64,000 nucleotides of DNA from Smallanthus sonchifolius (taxonomy: Eukaryota > Streptophyta > Magnoliopsida > Asterales > Asteraceae), in NCBI GenBank assembly GCA_023525975.1, contig CM042040.1, positions 56,389,486 through 56,453,485 on the forward strand, read 5' to 3'. Shown here piece by piece: positions 21,759-34,522 of this stretch. The notes beneath the pieces were generated by a model. The model had not been told where the DNA came from. It made no database searches and saw only the letters and a list, made by a program, of their open reading frames with translations. Made by a program: the position numbers and the translations under genes. Each line of letters starts with the position of its first letter. Position 1 is the first letter of the stretch.

Positions 21759-24456
21759 ATGGCATCTTCTTTCTATGCCGCTTCTTCTAAAGTAAACCTC
21801 TCTGCTTCTCTCTCTTTCAAATTTGTTGCAGATTCAACTGTCATTTCATTCAATTTCGTTTCACTAAAGTCACTCAAATCTGACGCACCTGTCTTCTCCC
21901 GGTGTTTTTTCACAGTTTTATCTTTTAATTGGCTACATAGACATAGCTTATCTTGAACCGACTAACTTTGGGCACGGATGGTGTAAATCCCTACAAATCG
22001 TCTTTTCGCTGACTAAGCTAAGTATGATGTAATTAACAATAGAAAATGTACTATAACATATCCAATGATTAACACAACCAAACAATAAATACAAACTCAT
22101 TTGTCACAATTCATAAGCATTCAAGTGTTGAATACATACATTTTGAATCAAAGATAAACACTAGGAACAAAGCCAGAGTCCTGGTTGTGATCATTGGAAA
22201 ATAACTAATCTGCCATAAAAATAAAGAAACAAATGTTGTTGATTTTTTGAATCTTCATATTAAGAGTGTGTGTGTGTGTGTAATTCCCTGTTTCGAGTTT
22301 GTTTTTATAATCAACTAATATATTTGGTGATTGCAGTTTTGCTTTGTGAGGTCCAATTGGTGTAAGCAACTGCAACAGTCTTTGAGTTGCAGCAAAAAGA
22401 AGGGTAATTGTGCATGCATCATCAGATCAGTCATGAACAACAAAGAATCAAGCATCAACGGTGACGAGGCAATACAACCCGCTAGGATTGTTCTCTCGAG
22501 ACTCTTTGCCCGGACACAGAAACTCGAAGAGAAGATGGTTGGTAAAGAGTTTGAGTTGGAACTGAATCTTGGAAGGCTAGAATCAGATCTTCAGACAGCC
22601 CTATCTGTCCTAAGAAAAAAAGAAGAAGATTTAGAGGATGTAGAAATTAAAATGCTGTCAGAACTAAACGAGGCAAAAGAGCAGTTGGGTCGACGGGAGC
22701 ATGTTATAACTGCCACTATTCTGAGGCAGGAGAAACTCCAGGAGGAGCTAAAACAAGCTAACCTTAATTTAGCCGAAATAAAAAATCTAAAACTTCAAAT
22801 CGAGAAGCAAGATAAGGAGATAACCGCAGCCCGATCAGCACTTGTATTGAAAGAAGACGAGATTAATATCATGCTCAACGAGTTGAGGATGAAGACAGAA
22901 GAATTTGCCGGTACCAAATCTCAACTCGGGTCAAAATCCCAGCTTCTAGTTGAGACAAAGGAAATCTTGAATAAACAGACACTCGAGATTCAAGAGTTGA
23001 GTAAAACTGTCGAGGAGAAAGACCGAGAACTACAAATAGCTGTGAGGGTAACTGAATTTGAACATGAGAAGCTAAAAGTTGTGGAGGCGCATTTGGAGAA
23101 GCAGACGATGGATTGGTTGGTGACACGTGAAGAAATGGACAAGTTAGCATCGGTTGAAGCTCATGTGAACTTTCAAGAATTTGCTAGAGTGCGAAAGCTA
23201 CTTGCTGATGTGAGGTCAGAGTTGGTATCGGCACAGGAGTCTCTAACTTCATCTAGAAAAGGAATGGAACATCAACAAGAAGTTCTTGAAAAGGAGCTTT
23301 TAGAACTTGAACAACATCGGGATAGCTTGAGTTCATACGCTAAAAATCTTGGAGATGCGCGGGTGGAAGTTGAAAGTGAAAGAGTTAAACTCAGATTCAC
23401 AGAGGCACGGAACCAAGAGCTTGAACGGGATTTATCGATGGAGAAAGATGTAATCAGAGAGTTACAGAATCAGTTGAATGATGAAAAACGCTCTCTTCTA
23501 CAAGCAACTCGAGAAATGTCGGTTCTTAGAGACGAAATGGACCGGAGAAAGTCAGAATACGAGTCAATGCAAAATGCTCTCGAGTCTAAAGAGTCTCAAC
23601 TTGTGGAAGCGAAATTAGAGATTCAACAATTAAAATCCCAATAGTCGTTATGCGAGCTTACGTTGAAGGAGAAAGAATCTGAACTATCTCAAGCACAAGA
23701 AACATTAGGTGGTGTAAATCAAGAAATCTTGAATCTAAAAACGCTTCTAAGCGATAGAGAAACCGAGCTTACTGAAACAACAATGATGCTGAAAGAGAAA
23801 GACAAACAGGTTGAAAAGATCCAACATGACATAAACGATAGAAATTTGAAGTATTCGGAAGCCATAAATGCTTTGCAAAGGATTCTAGAGCTTACAAACA
23901 AAGTCATGAGTGGTATTGAACATGAAGGCCGGATTTTATCCAACAAGAAACAGCTTGAAACCGAAGTAGATGTGATGATGGAAACATTAAGGTCACGGAA
24001 AATGGAAGTTTTGCAGACGCGAAGAGCTCTTACAGTCAAAGAAAATGAGCTTAAAATGGTTTTAGAAAAACTAAACCAACTAGACAGGGAGATGAAGGCA
24101 ATGAAGCAAAATGCTGATGGTTTGAGAAAGCTTTATGTGATGGGGCAAGAGAGGATAGGTGAGAAAAACAGTGGGGACTTGATGATAGAAAAAATGCAGT
24201 TAGAACTTGAAGTTGAAGCTGCAAGGAGTGCTCTTGAGAAAATAACCGAGATGAGTAGAGAGCTGTTACACACAACTAGCTTAAGCGTAGTTGTTGATGA
24301 TCTCGACGTTTCAGGACAAACCATGCCTGAAAATGAGGTGCACGTTTGTGAAGATGGATGTTTCGCTGAACTAAAAAGCGAGCTGCAAGGCTTTCAGATT
24401 TCACCCAAAAACTCATACAAGAGGCTGGGATTGCTGGTGATGTTTTTGGAATATAA
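21759..24456 (+). pseudogene. MRC: MRC/PII1-like plastid coiled-coil protein with stop and frameshift
   Basis: Best recognised as the long coiled-coil chloroplast protein related to Arabidopsis MRC/PII1 (At4g32190), which acts with starch synthase 4 in starting starch granules. Exon 1 begins at ATG 21759 with a Ser-rich transit-peptide-like N-terminus; its donor site is unclear. Exon 2 starts at 22337 after TTGCAG, phase 0. It shows NGDEAIQPARIVLSRLFART, then about 650 residues of heptad repeats rich in E, K, L and Q. A TAG at 23642-23644 interrupts the frame, but the same frame resumes and runs through 24370. Near 24395 a one-base shift separates it from the natural-looking tail DFTQKLIQEAGIAGDVFGI, which stops at TAA 24454. 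Two lesions suggest a pseudogene or null allele. Sequencing error at both sites is the alternative. The family name is less certain than the coiled-coil nature. Confidence 0.65.
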
Positions 24457-24734
24457 TGACTGTATTCGGGCAAAGGTAATTCAGGTATAGCTAGATAGCA
24501 TCATTCAGACTTCAACCTTGGGCTCCTTCTTGTCTGAAAGAAGGTAATTAGTTAGTTGTATGTGTGGGTCTTTTGTCTATGATAAAAAGAGAAGTATATT
24601 TTGATTCTAATTTAGGATATTGTGAGTATTTGAATATGACGACGACGTGTTTGATCAATACGATTTGTCATTTTTAGTTGTTTTTCTACACTTTCAGAAC
24701 TCCTAAATATTGCAAGAACTCGTGAAAAAACCAA

Positions 24735-25024
24735 TCAAAGGCATTTTTTTTCTACTTTTATTAAATAAAAAATGGATTTATATATGTAACTTTACATAGA
24801 TTCGTATATTAAAAAAATGTAGATGGCGTCTGTTAATGGCTGGACTGTTCTCATTATAATATATGTATAGATTCAAACAACAAAACCGTTTTTTTTTTGT
24901 TTTTACTAGTTTTACTAAATAAAAAAATTAATTTATATATGTAAATTTACATGTATTCATATATTAAAAAAATGTAGACGGCCCGACTGTTCTCATTTTA
25001 ATATATGTATAGATTCAAACAACA
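24735..25024. repeat. Tandem duplication, ~142 bp unit, two copies
   Basis: Both copies contain TTATATATGTAA, TTACAT, GTATATTAAAAAAATGTAGA / ATATTAAAAAAATGTAGACG, ACTGTTCTCATT and ATATATGTATAGATTCAAAC. The ATTCAAACAAC end falls at 24871 and 25013. It lies in the spacer between the MRC-like gene and PDK. Confidence 0.7.
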
Positions 25025-25244
25025 TAAAATCTCGACTTCGCCAGTTTCTAGGCGCTTAAGAAGATTGGTAAGGTTTAAGAAGATTGGTAAGGTTGCGTAC
25101 ATCAGCTCAGGCCCTACGCAAATGCGAGAGGTAAGTCAAGAATATGAGATGAATGTGTGTTTTGATGGAGTCATTATATTAATCAGGTATGACAGGTACC
25201 ATAAGCACTTCATTACAACACATAGGACATGCCATCAAATGTGA

Positions 25245-25447
25245 CGTGATGATCGGTCAACGTCTCCTTTTGTTTATGTGTTCATATGTGATCTGATATA
25301 TTTCCATTATGTATGCTCGGTGAATGGTTGTGGCCATCAAAGGTGCGGTGTGATCGTCAACGTCTCCTTTTGTTTATGTTCTCATATGTGATCTGACAAA
25401 AGTCCTCTGATATGTTTCCATCTGTATGCTTGGTGAATGGTTGTGTG
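25245..25447. repeat. Tandem duplication, ~105 bp unit, two copies
   Basis: TCAACGTCTCCTTTTGTTTA, TCATATGTGATCTGA and GCTTGGTGAATGGTTGTG (or GCTCGG in the first copy) occur twice in the same order. The second copy carries a short insertion (CAAAAGTCCTC). Confidence 0.7.
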
Positions 25448-25677
25448 ATGCCAACACCATCACATATTATGTGGTACATTTGATATGTCCACATGGAATA
25501 CGATAGATGGGTTTTTAGAAGACTAAACTAGTAGCGAATGTTCATGGTAAACTTTTGTTTTTTTTTAATTTTTTATGAAATGCAGTGAATTCATTCAATT
25601 ATGGAAGGTAATCTGAGCAAGGAAGGCATTAGTTCTAAAAATACAATTGTGAATACTTCATTTACATCTTTCCATTA

Positions 25678-28497
25678 TCATGGCAACGGTTCTTGTGAAT
25701 CTCCCAAACGAGACAAATGAAGATACGCATCTGTTCCTGCAAAAACACAACAGAACTCTTCAATCAGGGAGAGAGGGTGACTCATGTTGTGTAACAACAT
25801 TTATTGTGAGTTGCCACTAGACGTGGCAATTTAGACCTATTTACTTATGAATGGGTCGACACATGTTATGTTCTATCTCTAACGAGTCAAAAGGGCAAAC
25901 ATAACACGTGTCGACCAAAGTAAGTATTTTAATGCAGAAAACTTCCGAAATTATTTTAGATTCCAGAGTTAGGACTATTTATGAATTAACATATTTTCCT
26001 AATTATATATGACAGCTAATTATTTTTCTAAATTTCAAAATTTTAGGATGTTTCATGTCAATCAACACATTTTGACCACTACCAAAAAATTACCTGTTTT
26101 CACCCAACCCGGCCCGCGCCCTCAGTTTTGCCACTTGTAGTTAGAAATGTAAGACCATGTTCTTAATGGTGAGTTATTATAAAATTCTTAGGGGGCGTTT
26201 GGTTCACGAATTGTTTTTGAAGGAAGGAAATCTGTCAAAGGAATTGTATTTTGGGCGAACTCATTCGAATTCCAATTCCATTCATTCACCAATCAAACAT
26301 GTTATCATTTGAATTCAGATTCCAATTCCAAAGAATTCTATAAACCAAACACATAAGGAATGGAATTTAGATTCCAACCCATTGCATTCCAGCGAACCAC
26401 ACGCCCCCTTAGTAGCGGATTGCTAAAAAGACAGGAAAATTATAACAAGGGCTAGAATATGAAAGAAAAAAGAAATAAGACAGGACAAATTGTGTCGGGT
26501 CAACCCAACCCAAACTGTTTGAATCCCTACAAGAAAACTTACCCGTTTTGACCTGTAACCCAGCCTACACAACCAACTAGTTTTGCAACCTCTAACCATC
26601 GATATAGAATTTGTTGATTATATAGAGTTGAACTGAACATACCATAGCCTTCCATGGAAATAATTTGCAGATCTCCTCCAAAATAGCGAGCATACAATCG
26701 GCTTATGGGAAGCCCAAAACCATAACCTGCCATTGTTGCTATATCTGCAGTCCCAAGATCCACCCGCTCATCAAGTGGATTTTTGGCGGTACTGTAGAGA
26801 TATGTAAAAATTCTAGGCAGACCACTTCTTGGTATTCCACCCCCCTCATCAGATACCTACAACACACCCATTCTTTTGGTTATGTTGTAAAACAATTAAA
26901 TATGTACAAAGATGATCTATTAAACCCAACATGCCTTTATTGTAACATCTTCCAACCCATCTGCAACTATTATTCGTATAGGAGGTGCAATTTTGTCCGA
27001 GTCCATAAACCGCTCCTCAACAGCACGCAATGAATTTTTAACCAACTCAAACACCATCAAATGCAAGTGATTTGGGACATATCTGCCACAAGCAAATGAA
27101 CCAATACATGTATATATTAACTATAACTGTAACAAATTGAGAGTTTACTGTAGACGTGAATGATGTGCGGGTAAGTGGTCATCTTTTAATATGGGTTGAA
27201 ACATTCTCGCAGACACTTTTCATCAGACCTTTAAGATATCTACTACAAATACAATAGTTTAAAAAGGCTGTCTTGATTAAGGACAGACTTTGGGCGACTT
27301 TCAAGCCTTTTAACTAAAACTTTATTTGATGATAAAACACGACCCAAATCATAAGTGAATGGGATAAATTTGCCACCTCTGGTAATCTGTTATTACGTTG
27401 AGAGAAAACGTACGGGAATGTGAAGTGAGGGTCACCATAGACAGTGACCTCAGGTGCACTGCCATACTCTCGTAAACAAACAGAACGCGCATCCTCACTA
27501 GCATTTCTTGCCACCTCTACAGGAGACATCTTTGTATGTATGTAACCTATTCTATCCGGCGGGGGATTGGGTTCATGCATCGCCACATGCTGCCCTAATA
27601 AACAGTAATAACAAAGTTTGAATTTGATTATTCATTGTTTCTGAATAACCAATGTTACATAATCAAATTTACCACTTTTTGGAACTGCTTATGTTGTAAT
27701 AATGAATTATTAAAAAGAACACAACACAAGTAATAACCGGAAATGATATAGTGACCAAAGAACGATGACACTAACCAATAAGCATTCTAATCCCGATTCT
27801 CGACATATAAAAGCGATCTAGAAACTGGTGGATATCGTCAAGGTCCTTGTAATCAAGTTTCGGGTCAAGATCTTTCTTCAACTGTTGAACTCCTAGAGCC
27901 ATGGTAGGTACCACATTATTGTGTCTAACTTTGATCAAATTAATCATTTTTGTGAACTCCTGCTCATCAATTTTGTCCTTGATATCAGGAAATGATCTTA
28001 GGTCACGAAACGAGTCCAGGTACCAATCTCTCACCTTGCAAGTCATAAACAGGTGAAATTTTAAACCCTAGAAGAATCAAATCAATGTTGATTTTTTAAA
28101 TTAAACCTAGGATAACATCTATTCCAAAGTTAGCAATCATATTCTAGATCACAATTTGAAGTTAAAAAGCATTATTGCCATCAAATATTTAAAAACTCAG
28201 AGATAAAACAGTATTTGAAAAGTGAAATTGGATGATGAAATTAGATACTTTGAGGATGGCTGGCTTGTCGGATAAGCCGTAGGGAAGTGACTGGAGCTCA
28301 ATGGCGCGCCGAGCAATCCTTATGGGAAGCTCTTTGTGAAGAAATTGAGCAGCCAGAAGGAGGTTGCGGTCGGTGAATCTGGAGCCGAATTCCAGCATGT
28401 AACGGAGGCTGACGCCGGTCTGTTTCATAGAACCCCATCGATGCACCTCTTCAATCAGAGTTTTGGAGAAGGAGTCGTAAAGCTTCTTGGCGGCCAT
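25678..28497 (-). CDS. PDK: Pyruvate dehydrogenase kinase, complete, six exons
   Basis: Mitochondrial kinase that phosphorylates the E1-alpha subunit of the pyruvate dehydrogenase complex and turns it off. Exons, in coding order on the minus strand: 28497-28249, 28034-27776, 27594-27414, 27082-26935, 26856-26643, 25736-25678. They total 1110 nt, giving 369 aa plus TGA, the usual plant length. The start MAAKKLYDSFSKTLIEEVH was chosen over an upstream in-frame ATG because it matches the family. Exon 2 gives VRDWYLDSFRDLRSFP and QFLDRFYMSRIGIRMLIG. The GHKL ATP-binding fold is intact: N-box ELVKNSLRAV (N246), DEGGG (282-286), GYGFGLP (323-329), then RLYARYFGGDL. The last exon ends LGDSQEPLP. Intron 4 (26934-26857) uses a GC donor (AAAG|GCATGT). 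Intron 5 contains a Tourist-like MITE. No lesions. Confidence 0.96.
26191..26408. mobile_element. Tourist-like (PIF/Harbinger) MITE in PDK intron 5
   Basis: 218 bp with inverted termini GGGGGCGTTTGGTTC (left) and GGGGGCGTGTGGTTC (right, reverse-complemented), flanked by the 3 bp target duplication TTA at 26188-26190 and 26409-26411. The interior has many AATTCCAATTCC words. Noncoding. Confidence 0.85.
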
Positions 28498-28683
28498 AAT
28501 CTGGATTTTCAGCCACAAACCGAAACTGACGTAGGCATATCACACCACACCCAATTCAGCATAATAATAAACTTTACTTTTTCTTTTTGTTTTCTTTTCA
28601 GAACACACACATACACTCCTCCGAGGTATCTTTCCTACATCCCTCTTTTGGGTTTAACGAATCATGCTTTTGTTTAAAAAAAA

Positions 28684-29215
28684 CAATACTAATCTATGTC
28701 TATACTACCTGATAAAAACTAAACATGTTTTTCACGCCTCTCTTTCCTACTAATTGTGAATACTTATTATTTAACTAACTTAGAACCCGTGTACTACACA
28801 TATGGTGAAAAATATCAATAAATAAAATTTTTAAATCTTTATGTATAATTTTTACAGGTGTAAAAATGTATTACATATACTAAGGATATAAAACAAAATT
28901 CAAAATATGTAAAAATTAATATACAATTAGGTTTAAAAATATTTTAATTACTATTTAATTTAATTTGACTTTCATTTACTATCTGATTAGAAATAAAAGT
29001 TACATAATTAGATTTCAAAGTTTCTTATAATAAGGAATAATTTGAAATAAATGTGTTTTATTAGTATAATTAGTATTTTCTTTAAAAAAATATTATTATT
29101 AAAAATATAGAGGTGTATTTAATAAGAGAGAGAGACGAAAAAAAATTATGATAATGAATATCTAGGCTACACGTGACATAAAAAAACTTTATTTCTTAGA
29201 TAGTATAAATATAGA
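28684..29215 (-). mobile_element. Possible Helitron-like fragment
   Basis: Reverse-complemented, the right end starts TCTATATTTATACTATCTAA (29215) after an A, like plant Helitron 5' ends. The left end (about 28805-28781) reads GTGTAGTACACGGGTTCTAAG, a small hairpin followed by a CTRR-like motif. A second 5'-end-like word, TCTATACTACCTGATAAA, faces the other way at 28698. The body is AT-rich and noncoding. Confidence 0.3.
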
Positions 29216-29631
29216 TGTTGGGTCTATATATGTGAGGCTGGCGTATCAAATAAATAGAAGTGTTGGTATTACCGAATAGAAGTGTAAGTGGGTTTTAGAA
29301 CCGTGAACCATATATTAACGAGTTGGGTCTTGGATCAGGCTATGTGAGCCGAGAACATGTATTATGGGCTTAGTATTATTAGGCTTAGTATAAATGCATG
29401 TATTCGCGACCTAAATTAGGTTAGCGATTAGAAAGGGTAAGACGAGTTGAGAGGGGTTAGCGGTCATTATTAGTTTTCTATGTGTTCTCGAGTAGTAATA
29501 CCATTCGTGTTTTACTTTGAATCCATCTCTTGAATCACCATACAAAGTAGATTCCGTCTACTTTGTGTGAGAGTTTGATATCTTGTTTGTTTTTGTTCGT
29601 ATTTGAAGATGCATCGTTAGATTTGGGACTT
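29216..29631 (+). mobile_element. Ty1/copia-type LTR
   Basis: Starts TGTTGGGTC and ends about GGGACTTACA. Two bases later TGATATAAGAGCC at 29634 is a degenerate form of the tRNA-iMet primer site TGGTATCAGAGC. No matching 3' LTR was found in the window; the LTR at 36703 is different. Confidence 0.5.
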
Positions 29632-29639
29632 ACAATTGA

Positions 29640-30442
29640 TATAAGAGCCATTGAAGTCATTCAAGGCTCGATTTCGATATCAAAGATTCAATATTTGAGG
29701 TAATTTTTAAGTTTTCGGTTGTTTTGCTACTAATCAAGGTGTGTTTGTGCTAGTTTTCTCCTTTTTCTGTTGAGATTCGTGGAATTGTTGTTGTCTTACT
29801 GCTGTTGGGGAAGAAGTTGGTGTTGATTTCGTAAAATATTTGATAGGGATCATCAAAGTTCTTCTTCGTGTTTATTGGGAAAAAGGAATGAAAAATGTTG
29901 TGGCAACACCAGCCCAAGGCAATGAAAAGTAAGCATCCCGAAGTTAAGCCTTCTGATAGTGACTAGAATGTTGCAAAGAGAAACCGAGAGGCTTATTTTG
30001 AAAGACAAAATGTTAAACTAAATAAGCAAACGGTGAAACATAAAGTCTCAACTTCAAAAGAAACAAAACCGTCTGTTCAATCAAAGCCTGTATGGAAGGC
30101 AAAGAAAAATGTTGTGGCAACACCCGTTTTTTACTCTAAAAATGATATGTGCTTGCAGAAAGTGTCTTACATTGATACTTCAGGATTGCCCAGGTCAACA
30201 ATGGCTTGGGTAACTATGTCTGACTAATATTCTCATTCGTGCAGCGACAGCCCTGTCAACAATCAAACTGGTATGTTGATAAGGGTTGTTCTAGACACAT
30301 GATGGGAGACATCTCACTATTGCATAACATTAATACTTTAATTGGAGAGTATGTTTCCTTTGTAGGAGATAAGAGAGATAAGATCAACAATAAAATTATA
30401 ATTTACTTTGGTGCATTCTGCTTTGAAAATAATGAGTTTTGA
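29640..30442 (+). pseudogene. Ty1/copia gag-protease remnant
   Basis: Two open stretches survive. 30033-30227 is Lys-rich (KHKVSTSKETKPSVQSKPVW). 30239-30442 holds QQSNWYVDKGCSRHMMGD, which is the copia protease region where D-S-G is expected; here the motif is DKG. Everything downstream of the protease is missing at this site. Decayed and truncated. Confidence 0.65.
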
Positions 30443-30599
30443 AATTTAAGAATGGTTACAAAAATATTTTTCTTTATAGTTTAAATTTGTACATTTATAT
30501 TTTTAAATTAGTCGTTTATCGCGAACTATATTTTAAACTAACCAACTCTTTTAATTCATTTAAAATTGTTTTAAATAAAACTATTAAATATAAAACTTG

Positions 30600-31199
30600 C
30601 TCTACTTTTAAATAAAACATTTTTTTATTTAATAACCTTTCCGAGAAAAATAAACAATTTATTTATCTCTTCGTTTTAAAATTGTGTCAAAAATTTTATA
30701 AAAATTTTACGGTTTAATTATTATCCTAAATAATTATATCACAACCACAAAAATAAAATAAAACACATGAACCGAGCAACTAGAATAATTGTCCGGTTTC
30801 GTTCGAGCCATCAAACGAGAACCGGACTAGTCTAAGGGATAACAAAACTAACGAATCTGCTATCTTTCACTTAGTCCAAGATCTCCATCTTTAATCATAT
30901 CTCCTACTTAAATAAAACACCTTTTTTATTTAATAACCTTTTCGAGAAAAGTAAACAATTTATTTATCTCATCGTTTTAAAATTATGTCAAAAGTTTTAT
31001 AAAAAGTTTGCGGTGTAATTATTATCCTAAATAACTATATCACAACCACAAAAATAAAATAAAACACATGAACCGAGCAACTAGAATAATTGTCTGGTTT
31101 CGTTCGAGCCATCAAACGAGAACCGGACTGGTCTAAGGGATAACAAAATCAACAAATTTGTTATCTCCCACTTAGTCCACGATCTCCATCTTTAATCCT
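30600..31199. repeat. Tandem duplication, 301 bp unit, two copies
   Basis: Unit 1 (about 30600-30900) and unit 2 (about 30901-31199) share ATTTAATAACCTTT, ATAAACAATTTATTTATCTC, ACACATGAACCGAGCAACTA, TCGTTCGAGCCATCAAACGA and CGATCTCCATCTTTAATC. The shared ACACATGAACC falls 301 bases apart. Roughly 93% alike by eye. Probably internal leader sequence of the minus-strand copia element whose LTR is at 34615. Confidence 0.75.
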
Positions 31200-31414
31200 G
31201 TCATTCTCACCTTAGTCTTCAAGTTTTCGTCTCTTTAGGATTACAATTTTATTTACAAATACACTAAAAATAATAAAATAAATACACCTAACTATTACAA
31301 CAAATTCCAAATAACTCATAAAAATACAAAGAGTAATCAAGCATCACAACCACATGTCTCTAGCGCTCGATTCAATCAACACCATCACAACAAACGAAAA
31401 AGGCTCGATGTTTT

Positions 31415-34400
31415 TGTAATATCTAGGATTTTTCGATGTATCATTTCCCATTATCAGTTGTAACCCGTTGTAACTTATCTATTTCAAATTCTAATGAACG
31501 TATCATCTCAAAATCTTTGCACGGATTATTTATTTAAAACTTAAATTCTTATAAATATAAGATAAACAGAGTTATATTTAATACTCATAAAATAGGTTAA
31601 ACACTTAAAACGTTATAAGTTTATATCTATTATTACATAAATAATATAAATATTAAACTTATTAAAATGGAATACTTGAAGCTTACAAATGATAATCTTA
31701 GAAATCATTTTATAAAATTATAAGATAATAAAAGTATAAATTTTATAAAGAACTTAGAAGAGTTTTTATAAAATAAAACCATTTTATTCATTTTATAAAG
31801 TCTGGGGTTAAACTGTCAATTCCCGAAACTTGTTTTAAACTAAATCTCAGGTTCTAGCATGAAATGATAAACTTATAAACATCAGGGACCTTTTGTGCAA
31901 TAAACCCACACTCCCGAACCTGAACCCAATCGCGAGTTCGACCCTCCCATAGCCCGGTTTTCATCCTGATTTATTTACAAACGCGTTTTCGGCTGAATTG
32001 AATGCACCTCGAGTCTCGCCTCAGGCATGCGACCCTAACCCGAGGTATTCTTTCAACTTTAAACATTGCGTGGTTCGAAATTGAATTCGTATGCTCAACC
32101 ATAAACCCCTCAACTGTTCTGGCATTAAATGACGAAATTGATTATATATACCAACTCAGAAACCTCAACGATATCACACTTGAACTCTCTAAACTCTCAA
32201 TTCATTCAAGTCGAACCTACATTGCCCTGTTGAAGCCTACGCATACCGATTCTATACTCAGACTCGATCTCCCTCATCTCGACTCCATTTCAGGTAATTC
32301 GAATGGCCAATATTGTCGTTTTCATTCAAGGAACAAAAGCCCTCTAGAGGGGATTTCGATTCGTATTCAGGGATTAAAACTCTAGGGTTCATACGGGAAT
32401 TAGGGCGGGATTGTGTTTAAAACATTTCTTTTCCAGATTAAATCCCAGCGAGGCCCGTAGCCGGGTGGTTAGTGCATGTGTGTGTGGACTTGGGTGGCCC
32501 GTGTTCGAATCCGGCCAATCCAAGTTTTGCATTTTTATTTTTTTTATGCTCTTAAAACAGTTTTAAAAACTTTCGTTTATTTTTATAAAATATGTTATGT
32601 TTTTATAAACTTAAAACTGGATTTTATTTATACTTTCATTTCCAGAAAGTATTTTTAATTAATTAAAACCTAGTTAAAACTTATTTAATCTTTAATACTA
32701 AAAACTTAAATACTTCAAACTTTTATAAAACTTATAAAATAATCTGGAATTATTTTGTAAAGTCAGAAAACTTAATATACTATTTAGTTTCTATAATCTT
32801 TTGTTTTAAACTTTAATATTACTTATACACTTTAAATTAAACAGAAAACTTATATAATTGTTATAAAATCAGAAAAATCTATAAAACTTACACTTTTACT
32901 TTAGAAATCAGAAACTTATACGTTTGTACACTTTTATAAAATTTATAGATTTAAAACTTAAAACTTAAGTATTTATTTAATTAGATAAATACATTTTTAT
33001 TCATTTAAAAATTAGAATATTTATAAACTTAAAAACTTTATAAAAACTTTAAAACACTTATAAATAAAACATAAACTTATTTAAAAGTACTTATACATTT
33101 GTAATTAACAAGAAACCATTTTATAAACTTATACTCGTAATTTATTTATTTAAAATCTTAAACATTTTCTAAATATTATTTAAAATAATTACAAGTCATA
33201 TTTTAGAAAATGAATACTTAATGATTAAAATACTTTAAACAATTTTAGTTGATTTATAATGATCATTTTAATTAAGATGAAGTATTTAATTTCAAACTCT
33301 TATTAATTATCCTTAATAATTATTGTTCTTTTAAATAATTATTATTTATACTTAATAATTATTTAAGCAATTAGATAATTGTTATTCCTTTAGATAACTA
33401 TTATTTGTCCTAAATAAATTATTCAACCCTACTAGATAATTACTTATTATCCTTAATACTTGTTTATTTTATACTTAATTAATATTAAATTGTGATACTT
33501 GGAAAACTATTTAACAATTTGTTTTTATCATATGTTGACAGTAATTATTTGTTTAAAACTTCAAATTTAAATAAACTTTATAATAATTATCTAAGACTTG
33601 TTATAAATCTAAACTTTATAAACATAATTGTTTACGCCTCCTATTTGAAAGCCTAGTTAGTCTTGAAATCTTATATCCTTGTCATAGACTTTTAGGATCA
33701 ATTTTTAAACTTCAAACCTTATTGTTAGGCTTGTTGTGAGGATATTATTCCTCAAAGCTTTGTTACACTTAAACTTTGTTGGACACTCCTCATCAATCCA
33801 TGTGAGTATACTTAGCCCTTTTATTGTTTTGTTTTGGTTTCTAAACTTGGGGTGGAACATGTATCAAACTTTTAGACTTATATAATTCAAACACAACTAT
33901 GATTATATGCTTTCTATGTGTTATATGCTTTTGAGACTTGCATGCTTAAATTAAACTTAAAACTAGCATGTTCATTAACTTTGGCCGAGCCTACAGTGAC
34001 AATGATAGATCTATTGCATTTGACCAATCCACCTAGATTGATTGACCCTTCGGGGGAGCCCATGGTGATAGTTGTTGGATTTAGACTTAAACTTTTAAGG
34101 GTAACTCTCGGGTTATGCCTAAACTTGGTTGGAGGTTTGAAATGCAAAATGTTTAACTTGTTTGTTCTCACATTTATACTTAGATGCATTGACATAGTGA
34201 ATTGTAAAACTTTTAAAGACTTTGTTAAACGATGTCAAAACCTTTATATCTCACCAACTATTTTTAGTTGACAGTTTACTTAACATGTTTCAGGTGCTCC
34301 AGTTTGATTCTTATCTTGTGATCACTTAGGATGCTTGGAACTAGAACATCTATCAATTTAAACTTTTGTTATCGTTATGCTTGTTGAAGAATATGTTATT

Positions 34401-34522
34401 TTTCCATGTATTTGAACCCTGAAACTAATTAATGAAATATTTAAACTTTATTAGTCAACCTTGTGCTTTTGAACAACCGCGTTCGTCCCGACGTATAATC
34501 CGCCGTCGGTTGGGGTGTGACA
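31415..34522 (-). mobile_element. Solo LTR, chromovirus-like (Tekay-type), 3.1 kb
   Basis: In reverse complement it begins TGTCACACCCCAACCGACGG (34522) and ends CCTAGATATTACA (31415). Flanking 5-mers GTTTT (31410-31414) and CTTTT (34523-34527) agree at four of five positions. No gag or pol lies at either side, so it is most simply a solo LTR left by recombination. Very AT-rich with many ACTTATAAA-type words. A tRNA-like SINE has inserted at about 32446. Confidence 0.5.
32446..32545 (+). mobile_element. tRNA-derived SINE-like element
   Basis: A-box-like TAGCCGGGTGGTTAGTGC at 32458 and B-box GTTCGAATCC at 32503, followed by a T-rich tail. No acceptor stem can be paired, so it is not a working tRNA gene. 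It lies inside the solo LTR. Confidence 0.5.

Noticed and set aside
25678..25736. PDK truncated before its last exon
   Set aside because: A 59 bp exon with a clean GCAG acceptor and the family C-terminus LGDSQEPLP was found, so the gene is complete.
32446..32545. tRNA gene
   Set aside because: The A and B boxes are present, but no acceptor or anticodon stem can be paired and a T-rich tail follows; a SINE fits better. The same applies to 171-304.
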